A stretch of DNA of 11,956 nucleotides, from contig PMOF01000061.1 in assembly GCA_003162495.1 (NCBI GenBank), positions 1 to 11,956 on the forward strand, given 5' to 3'. Made by a program: the position numbers and the translations under genes. Positions 6,166 through 11,956 of the stretch are shown in pieces. The notes below the pieces were generated by a model. That model was not told the DNA's origin and ran no database searches. It saw only the letters and a list, made by a program, of their open reading frames with translations. Position 1 is the first letter of the stretch, and each line of letters starts with the position of its first letter. The stretch comes from Acidobacteriaceae bacterium (GTDB lineage Bacteria; Acidobacteriota; Terriglobia; Terriglobales; Acidobacteriaceae).

Positions 6166-8802
6166 ATGAACTGGATTCCGGACATCTTCCGCCGCCGCAA
6201 AGTCTACAACGATCTCGCCGAAGAAATGCGCCTGCATATTGAAGAACACGCAATGCATTTGATGGGCCAAGGCATGAGCCGAAAAGAGGCAGAGCAAACG
6301 GCCCGCCGCGCATTCGGCAACCGAACTCTGCTGGAGGAGCGCAGTCGCGAAGTATGGCAATGGCCCACGCTGGAGTCGATCTGGGCCGATGTTCGTTACG
6401 CCGTGCGGCAATTTCGCAAATCTCCGGGGTTCACGTTCACGGTGCTTGTTTCGCTTGCGCTTGGCCTGGGCGCGAACACCACCATCTTTACGTTTGTCAA
6501 CGCACTGCTGTTTCTTCCCCCGCCGGTTAAACAGCCGAGCCGGCTGGTCGAAGTCATGCCGCGGGATGCGAAGGCCTCTGGGATCGAAAGTTTTCTTCCC
6601 CTCAGCTATCCCGGCTATTCCAACTTGCGCGACCAGAACCACACGCTTTCCGGCTTTGCCGCGTTCGATGGCGACCCAGGCCCCGTGAGCTGGCGCAACT
6701 CCGGCCAGGGCACGCTTCTGCATGGTCAGCTTGTCTCCGGCAACTTCTTTTCCGTCGCCGGTATCGAGCCGTTCCTGGGCCGCGCTTTTGCACCCGACGA
6801 AGACCGCGCCGGCGCGGCTCGCCCGGTCATTGTGGTCAGTTATTCGTTTTGGAAGCAGCAACTCGGCGCGGATCGCTCCATCATTGGCCATGCGCTGACA
6901 CTGAACGGAACCAGCTACACCATCGTGGGCGTTGCGCCTTCCAGTTTCACCGGCGTCCTTATCGGAACAAATCCCGACTTCTGGGCTCCACTGGCCATGG
7001 CGCCTGTTTTCACTCAGGATGCCCAGCGGCTCACCAATGAAAGCGGCTTCTGGCTCTTCGGGCTCGGCCGTCTCAAGCCGGAGGCTTCCAAGGCCCAGGC
7101 TCAGGCCGATCTGACGGTTTTAACCCGCGGTCTGCATCGGCCGGACGGCGACGACGTGAGAGACGCGGCCGTTTATCCGGTTGATCTGGTGCCGGGCCCA
7201 TACCGTGGATACGTGGCGGCATTTACCGGTTTGCTAATGGCGGTGGTGGCGCTGGTGCTGGTGATCGCCTGCGCCAACGCAGCCAATTTGCTTTTGGCCC
7301 GCGCTATTACTCGACGCCGTGAGCTTGCCGTCCGCAGCTCGCTCGGGGCCACGCGCTTTCGTATCGTGCGCCAGATGCTGACAGAAAGCGTGTTGCTCGC
7401 CGTTGCCGGCGGCGCCGCAGGAATCCTGCTCACCCGCTGGTCGATCCCCTTGCTGCTTAGCCTCAAGCCTGCGAACATCCCGCTCACCATCGAGGCCCCG
7501 CTCGACTGGCGCGTGTTTTCGTTCGCATTGGTGCTCTCGCTCTGCGTTGGAATTCTCTTCGGCATCGTGCCTGCCTGGCGCACGCCACGCTTTGAGCTTA
7601 TGTCCGCCTTGAAAGACGAAGCCCAGCTTGCCGGCCCGCGGCGCTCCTGGCTCCGCGACAGCATTGTGAGCCTGCAAATCGCCGTCTGCCTGGTTCTGCT
7701 CATCGGCGCCGGCCTCTGCGTCAGGAGCCTGTTCAATGCGCGCTCCATCGACCCAGGTTTCAGCACCCATAACGTGGTGCTCGCCCAACTCGATCCTGAA
7801 AGCCTGGGCTACTCCAAGCAGCAGCAGCACATCTTCTATCAACAGCTGCTCGATCGCGTTCGCGCCCTGCCCGGCATCGATTCCGTCAGCCTCACCAGCT
7901 CTCTGCCACTGGGGACCCAGCGCCTCTCGCAACCTGCAACCATCGATGGATTCACTCCCCCGCCTGGCCAGCCCGGTGTCTTTGTCCAAACCGCCTATGT
8001 TGCTCCAGGCTTCTTCTCCACCATGGGCGTCCCGATTCTCGATGGTCACGATCTTTCCTCAATCGCTCCGCATCCGGGCCTCAGCCAGGTCGTCGTCAAC
8101 GAGGCCATGGCAAAGCGATTCTGGCCGGGCAAAAATCCTGTGGGGCAGCATTTCAAGATAATGGATACTGCAATGGAAACCGTCGGTGTGGTGAAGACGG
8201 GAAAGTATCGCAGCCTCAACGAAGATCCGCAGCCCTTCATGTACCGGCCTTTTGACTACACGTCGCAGGCCTATCTGGTTGCGCACAGCCCTTCAGACGC
8301 ACAGGCTGCTCTCGACGAGATCAGCCGCGCCGTTCGCGAACTCGATCCGAATGTCGTCCCCACGGATATGGAGTCAATCAAGCAATACATGGCCCTGCCG
8401 CTCTTTGCGGCGCATACCACCGGCGTCTTGCTGGCGGCCTTTGGAGCGGTCGCCCTTCTGCTGGCAACCATCGGCCTCAGCGGCGTGGTCTCCTACTCCG
8501 TCAGCCAGCGCACCAATGAGATTGGTGTCCGCATGGCGCTCGGTGCAGACCGGCTCGACGTTGTGAGGCTGATTCTGAAACAAGGGATGCGGCTCACACT
8601 GATCGGCATCCTTTGCGGCCTTGTTCTGTCGTTCGCGGCCACTCGTGTTCTGTCCGGATTGCTTTATGGCATCAAGCCCGGCGATCCTGTCACCTTCGCC
8701 GCCGTTTCCATGTTCCTCGCTGCCGTGGCGCTTGTGTCGTGTTACCTGCCTGCTCGCCGCGCCGCCTCAGTCGATCCGATGAAGTCTCTCCGCGCTGAGT
8801 GA
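6166..8802 (+). CDS. ADOP-type permease (MacB/FtsX-like, no ATPase), copy 1
   Basis: This 878-residue inner-membrane protein has three parts. (a) A cytoplasmic prefix domain (1-80) begins MNWIPDIFRRRKVYND and contains the AFGNRTLLEERSREVWQWP segment. (b) A MacB-like unit has a first helix at about 90-116, a large periplasmic domain to about 345 (VSGNFFSVAGIEPFLGRAF around 190) and helices at about 350-372, 403-425 and 449-470. (c) A second such unit starts at about 503-525, with a periplasmic domain to about 745 and three helices to the C-terminus. FtsX signatures appear twice, as RRRELAVRSSLGATRFRIVR and RTNEIGVRMALGAD, and the end DPMKSLRAE is typical. MacB itself is half this size and works with an ATPase, but none is encoded here; ADOP proteins are called orphan for that reason and their substrate is unknown to me. 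AGGAG (6155-6159) lies six bases before the ATG. Confidence 0.93.
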   Translation: MNWIPDIFRRRKVYNDLAEEMRLHIEEHAMHLMGQGMSRKEAEQTARRAFGNRTLLEERSREVWQWPTLESIWADVRYAVRQFRKSPGFTFTVLVSLALGLGANTTIFTFVNALLFLPPPVKQPSRLVEVMPRDAKASGIESFLPLSYPGYSNLRDQNHTLSGFAAFDGDPGPVSWRNSGQGTLLHGQLVSGNFFSVAGIEPFLGRAFAPDEDRAGAARPVIVVSYSFWKQQLGADRSIIGHALTLNGTSYTIVGVAPSSFTGVLIGTNPDFWAPLAMAPVFTQDAQRLTNESGFWLFGLGRLKPEASKAQAQADLTVLTRGLHRPDGDDVRDAAVYPVDLVPGPYRGYVAAFTGLLMAVVALVLVIACANAANLLLARAITRRRELAVRSSLGATRFRIVRQMLTESVLLAVAGGAAGILLTRWSIPLLLSLKPANIPLTIEAPLDWRVFSFALVLSLCVGILFGIVPAWRTPRFELMSALKDEAQLAGPRRSWLRDSIVSLQIAVCLVLLIGAGLCVRSLFNARSIDPGFSTHNVVLAQLDPESLGYSKQQQHIFYQQLLDRVRALPGIDSVSLTSSLPLGTQRLSQPATIDGFTPPPGQPGVFVQTAYVAPGFFSTMGVPILDGHDLSSIAPHPGLSQVVVNEAMAKRFWPGKNPVGQHFKIMDTAMETVGVVKTGKYRSLNEDPQPFMYRPFDYTSQAYLVAHSPSDAQAALDEISRAVRELDPNVVPTDMESIKQYMALPLFAAHTTGVLLAAFGAVALLLATIGLSGVVSYSVSQRTNEIGVRMALGADRLDVVRLILKQGMRLTLIGILCGLVLSFAATRVLSGLLYGIKPGDPVTFAAVSMFLAAVALVSCYLPARRAASVDPMKSLRAE

Positions 8803-8861
8803 GGATTTTTTAGACTTAAGAAGTTCGTTTAGATTAACCAGGAAACTGCGAGGTGTCTGGC
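8803..8861 (+). other. Short spacer between the two ADOP genes
   Basis: Fifty-nine bases follow the first permease stop. A run of T residues (8807-8813) occurs, but there is no GC-rich hairpin before it, so it is not a terminator by itself. GAGG (8850-8853) serves as ribosome-binding site for the second permease. I see no strong promoter, so read-through from the first permease is likely. Confidence 0.5.
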
Positions 8862-11495
8862 ATGAATTGGTTACCAGGAATCTTTCGCCGCCGCAAGGTT
8901 TACAACGATCTCGCCGAAGAAATGCGCCTGCATATTGAAGAACGCGCGGAGCAATTGATCGGCGAAGGCATGAGCTGGAATGAGGCCGAGCAAGCAGCCC
9001 GCCGCGCCTTCGGCAACCGAACGCTGCTGGAGGAGCGCAGCCGCGAAGTGTGGCAGTGGCCTACGCTCGAATCAATCTGGGACGATGTGCGATTCGCCCT
9101 GCGCCAGTTGCGCCGTTCACCCGGATTTGCAACCGCCGCCGTCGTGACCATGGCCTTGGCCATCGGCGCAAATAGCGTCGTGTTCAGCGTAATGAACGGG
9201 CTGATTCTGCGGCCTCTCCAAGTCCCCCACGAGGAGAGTCTTTATGCCATTGAGCGCGGTAGCGACAAGGACGCGAGCCAATCGTATCCCGACTATCTGG
9301 ATCTGCGCCTCCGCAATCGCAGCTTCGAGGATCTGGTCGCATACAGCATTCCGCAGGTAGGGCTCGATACCGGCAAAGGTCCAATCGCTACCTGGGGTGT
9401 CGAGGCAACCGGGAATTACTTCGATGCGTTGGGCATTTACCCCCTTTTGGGCCGTTTCTTCCACAGTTCCGATGAACACGGGCCGAATAGCGCTCCCTGG
9501 ATTGTGCTCAGCTACGCTTACTGGCACACCCAGTTTCTCGACGATAAAAGCGTTGTGGGCCGCACCGTCCAGGTGAACAAGCATCAGTTCACCATTGTCG
9601 GCGTGGCGCCGCCTGACTTCCGCGGCACCCTGGTGTTTTACTCGCCCAACTTTTTCGTTCCGCTGGTCGACAAAGAGGAAGTGGAAGGCGCCACAGACCT
9701 GTCCGATCGCGGAAGCCGCGGGCTCTTGCAAGTCATCGGACACCTCAAGCCGGGAGTCTCACCTGCACAGGCCATCGCCGATTTGAACTCGATCGGCTCC
9801 TGGCTCGAAAAAGCTTATCCGAAAGAGGAACGCGAACCCGGCTTTGCCGTGGGCCAGCCAAGGCTCCTCGGCGATCAGTTTTCCGGTCCCTTCCAGGCAT
9901 TCATTGCCGGCCTAATGCTGCTGTCGGGGTTGATTCTGCTGGCGGCATGCGCCAACCTAGGCAGCCTGTTTGCCGCGCGCGCCTCGGATCGATCCCGCGA
10001 GTTGGCCCTGCGCCTGGCGCTCGGATCGAGCCGGAATCGTATCTTGCGCGGCTTGTTGACGGAGGCCGTGCTTATTTCTTTCGTCGGCGGCGCTGCGGGA
10101 CTTGCGGCGAGTGTAACGTTGTTGCGCTGGCTGAGCACGTGGCAGCCCTTCGGTAATTTCCCCGTCCAAACGCCGGTCAACCCCGATGCCACCGTGATTG
10201 GAGTTGCGTTGTTGCTCACTCTTCTCAGCGGATGCCTGTTTGGATCAGTCCCGGTCGGGCAGGTTCTCCGCACCAGTCCTTACGAGATCGTGAAGGCTGG
10301 TTCCATAGCCAGAGCGGGAAGGCGGCTCTCCGCCCGGGACGTGCTGCTCGTTCTGCAAATTTCTATTTGCGCCGTGCTGGTTACCTCATCCCTAGTCGCT
10401 GTGCGCGGACTCATCCGCGCGCTGCACGCCAATTTCGGTTTCGAACCGCGCAACTCAATCCTGGTGAGCGCCGATCTGCACATGGCGGGCTACACCAGCG
10501 GCGACCGGGTGCCCGTCATGCAGAGAAAGTTCCTCGACGCCGTGGAAGCAATCCCCGGCGTGGAGTCGGCCGGATGGACCGATCCGCTGCTTCTCAACGA
10601 CACCAACTCCGCAAATCTTTTTACCGACGACACGGAAGACCTCAGAGCCTCTCATGCCGTGGCCTCACCGTATGTATTCCACATCTCGGCCGCGTATCTT
10701 CAGGCAGAGGGAACAGTCCTGCTTGCGGGGAGGACTTTCACTCGCCATGACGATCAAAACTCGCCCCGCGTGGCCGTCGTCAATCAGGAGTTTGCGCGTA
10801 AAATTTTCGGCTCGGTGACCGTTGCTTTGGGCCGGAAATTCAAAATGCCCGACGGAACCCGCGTTGAAATCGTGGGCATTTCAGAAGACGGAAAATACAA
10901 CACGCTCACAGAAAGTCCGCACGCGGCTCTCTTTCTTCCCCTCCTGCAATGGCCCACCAACACCACATGGATGGTGGTGCGCTCGAGCCGCGATCCGCAG
11001 CAACTCGGGGCAGACATCAGGCGCGCCCTGCTCCAGGTCGACCCCGGGCTGCCGGTCGAGGTCGAAAATCGCCACGACGAAATGGTCACCTCCCTGTTCG
11101 GCCCGAAGATAGCCACGATTGCGCTCGGTGTTCTCGGCGTCATGGGCGCAATGCTGTCGATCACAGGCATTTTTGGCATGGCAGCGTACTCGGTCAGCAA
11201 GCGGCTGCGAGAGCTGGGCATTCGCATGGCCCTCGGCGCGCAGCGCAGAGAGGTGTTGCAGGCAGCATTGGGACGTCCCTTGAAGTTACTGGCTTTTGGT
11301 TCGGCGGCGGGACTTCTGCTCGGAATTTTGGCAACGCGGGTGCTTGCTTACATTGTGTACCAGGCCACTCCCCGCGATCCGCTGGTATTGGCCGGTGTTG
11401 TTCTGGCGATGTTGCTTCTGGGGCTGGTTGCCACTTGGATTCCAGCCCAGCGTGCACTTTCGGTCAACCCTCTGATCTTGCTTCGCGAGGACTGA
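8862..11495 (+). CDS. ADOP-type permease (MacB/FtsX-like, no ATPase), copy 2
   Basis: This 877-residue paralogue of the preceding gene has the same order: prefix domain 1-80, helix at about 88-116, periplasmic MacB-like domain to about 343, three helices (about 347-368, 395-420, 443-465), then a second unit starting at about 493-515, a second periplasmic domain to about 745, and helices at about 750-775, 808-832 and 839-862. FtsX signatures are RSRELALRLALGSSRNRILR and KRLRELGIRMALGAQ, with the ending VNPLILLRED. The prefix is almost the same as in copy 1, whereas the periplasmic domains are clearly different, so the two probably bind different partners or substrates. The ATG at 8862 is preferred to the GTG at 8853 because it lines up with the start of copy 1 and has GAGG eight bases upstream. 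It is probably co-transcribed with the PadR gene and copy 1. Confidence 0.93.
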   Translation: MNWLPGIFRRRKVYNDLAEEMRLHIEERAEQLIGEGMSWNEAEQAARRAFGNRTLLEERSREVWQWPTLESIWDDVRFALRQLRRSPGFATAAVVTMALAIGANSVVFSVMNGLILRPLQVPHEESLYAIERGSDKDASQSYPDYLDLRLRNRSFEDLVAYSIPQVGLDTGKGPIATWGVEATGNYFDALGIYPLLGRFFHSSDEHGPNSAPWIVLSYAYWHTQFLDDKSVVGRTVQVNKHQFTIVGVAPPDFRGTLVFYSPNFFVPLVDKEEVEGATDLSDRGSRGLLQVIGHLKPGVSPAQAIADLNSIGSWLEKAYPKEEREPGFAVGQPRLLGDQFSGPFQAFIAGLMLLSGLILLAACANLGSLFAARASDRSRELALRLALGSSRNRILRGLLTEAVLISFVGGAAGLAASVTLLRWLSTWQPFGNFPVQTPVNPDATVIGVALLLTLLSGCLFGSVPVGQVLRTSPYEIVKAGSIARAGRRLSARDVLLVLQISICAVLVTSSLVAVRGLIRALHANFGFEPRNSILVSADLHMAGYTSGDRVPVMQRKFLDAVEAIPGVESAGWTDPLLLNDTNSANLFTDDTEDLRASHAVASPYVFHISAAYLQAEGTVLLAGRTFTRHDDQNSPRVAVVNQEFARKIFGSVTVALGRKFKMPDGTRVEIVGISEDGKYNTLTESPHAALFLPLLQWPTNTTWMVVRSSRDPQQLGADIRRALLQVDPGLPVEVENRHDEMVTSLFGPKIATIALGVLGVMGAMLSITGIFGMAAYSVSKRLRELGIRMALGAQRREVLQAALGRPLKLLAFGSAAGLLLGILATRVLAYIVYQATPRDPLVLAGVVLAMLLLGLVATWIPAQRALSVNPLILLRED

Positions 11496-11525
11496 GGAAG
11501 ATTTCCGCCAAAATCCGAATTGGCG

Positions 11526-11566
11526 TAGAATAGACCTATGCAGCACGAGCCAGTTGGCCCGGCTCG
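11526..11566 (+). promoter_or_regulatory. Possible tmRNA promoter element and leader hairpin
   Basis: TAGAAT (11526-11531, 5 of 6 of the -10 consensus) lies 80 bases before the mature tmRNA. It is followed by a 6-bp hairpin, CGAGCC (11546-11551) with GGCTCG (11561-11566). The -35 region is poor. The element could start an ssrA precursor whose 5' end is later cut by RNase P. The hairpin has no T-run directly after it, so it is not a good terminator for the permease gene. Confidence 0.3.
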
Positions 11567-11610
11567 CACCTGGGCATCTTTTCGGTACGATGGGAAGATG
11601 CTGATCGAAT

Positions 11611-11956
11611 GGGGGCGTCACGGTTTCGACGGGATCGATTGCGGCTTAGGAGGCATGTCAGGGTGTGGGCACCTGTGATCGCCTGCAAAACAAAAGTTGC
11701 CAACGATAATCTGGCACTTGCAGCTTAATTAAATAAGCTGCCGTCTTCCACGGCTTCGCCTATGGGCTGTGAGCGGACGTCATTCAGTAGGCTGGCGGTT
11801 GCGGCTCGGTCCGTGTTGCACCCGTAAGATCATCGGACTAGTTCACGGCGCATCTTGTCCGTTCTGAGTGCCGGGGATGAAACCAAAGGAATCGGACAAA
11901 GCATGAACTCTCCTGGCTGACAGCGATTTCGGACGCGGGTTCGACTCCCGCCGCCT
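11611..11956 (+). ncRNA. ssrA: Transfer-messenger RNA (tmRNA), 3' end just outside the window
   Basis: tmRNA rescues ribosomes stalled on broken messages: it enters as an alanyl-tRNA and then supplies a short frame that adds a degradation tag. The 5' end GGGGGCG (11611-11617) pairs with CGCCT(CC) at the 3' end, of which CGCCT (11952-11956) is visible. The T arm is GCGGG (11935-11939), loop TTCGACT, and CCCGC (11947-11951). GTTTCGACGGG follows the 5' end, as is standard. The tag frame runs from the resume codon GCC at 11699 to TAA at 11726-11728 and reads ANDNLALAA, ending LAA as expected for ClpXP recognition. A hairpin around the stop codon (CAGCTT 11721-11726 with AAGCTG 11735-11740) matches helix 5. 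This is the one-piece form. Only the last two acceptor bases, the discriminator and the CCA are missing. Confidence 0.97.
11699..11728 (+). other. ssrA: tmRNA proteolysis-tag reading frame
   Basis: The frame inside tmRNA has nine codons, GCC to GCT, then TAA. It encodes ANDNLALAA. Together with the alanine carried by tmRNA the full tag would be A-ANDNLALAA. It compares well with the E. coli tag ANDENYALAA and is one residue shorter. Confidence 0.95.

Noticed and set aside
6055..6891. Open frame of 278 codons antisense to the PadR and first permease genes
   Set aside because: It spans two well-supported genes on the other strand and shows no domain. It reflects GC-rich codon structure.
1..11956. 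CRISPR arrays, insertion sequences or phage genes
   Set aside because: I saw no regularly spaced repeats, transposase motifs, terminal inverted repeats or phage proteins. Although tmRNA genes are common integration sites, the window ends at its 3' end, so any inserted element would be outside.

Overview
This window looks chromosomal and comes most likely from a member of the Acidobacteriota, probably class Terriglobia. The best evidence is a PadR regulator followed by two large 'orphan' MacB/FtsX-type permeases of the ADOP kind (acidobacterial duplicated orphan permeases), with no ATPase gene beside them. The fairly GC-rich coding DNA and a short TTCCCTG tandem repeat between genes fit this. 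The assignment rests on gene content read by eye, not on a phylogeny.

Layout. (1) Positions 1-2498: the 3' part of an M16 (insulinase-like) peptidase-family gene overlaps by 4 bases the complete glmU, which makes UDP-N-acetylglucosamine for the cell wall. (2) 2499-2997: about 500 bases with no convincing gene. (3) 2998-4540: a response regulator with an HD-GYP output domain (predicted c-di-GMP phosphodiesterase), then a short pterin-4a-carbinolamine dehydratase gene. (4) 4614-4829, minus strand: a one-helix small membrane protein. (5) 4949-5107: a compact transcription unit with a promoter, a foldable stretch of about 105 nt and a strong intrinsic terminator, but no evident protein. It is a candidate small RNA. 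(6) 5137-5746: a short tandem repeat, a promoter, a secreted cysteine-rich PCYCGC-like protein and its terminator. (7) 5752-11495: a PadR regulator with its own promoter and the two ADOP permeases, all on the same strand and probably one operon. (8) 11611 to the end: tmRNA (ssrA), complete except for its last few bases, encoding the tag ANDNLALAA.

How the genes fit together. The PadR-ADOP-ADOP block is the clearest functional unit: a one-component sensor probably controls two membrane proteins that resemble the permease half of MacB but carry a fused N-terminal cytoplasmic prefix domain. The two prefix domains are nearly identical (67 of 80 residues by eye, with a 43-base identical DNA run) while the rest of the proteins has diverged strongly. 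This suggests recombination or strong constraint on the prefix. The other genes are mainly housekeeping (glmU, ssrA) or single-gene units. The least explained item is the putative small RNA at about 5002-5107.
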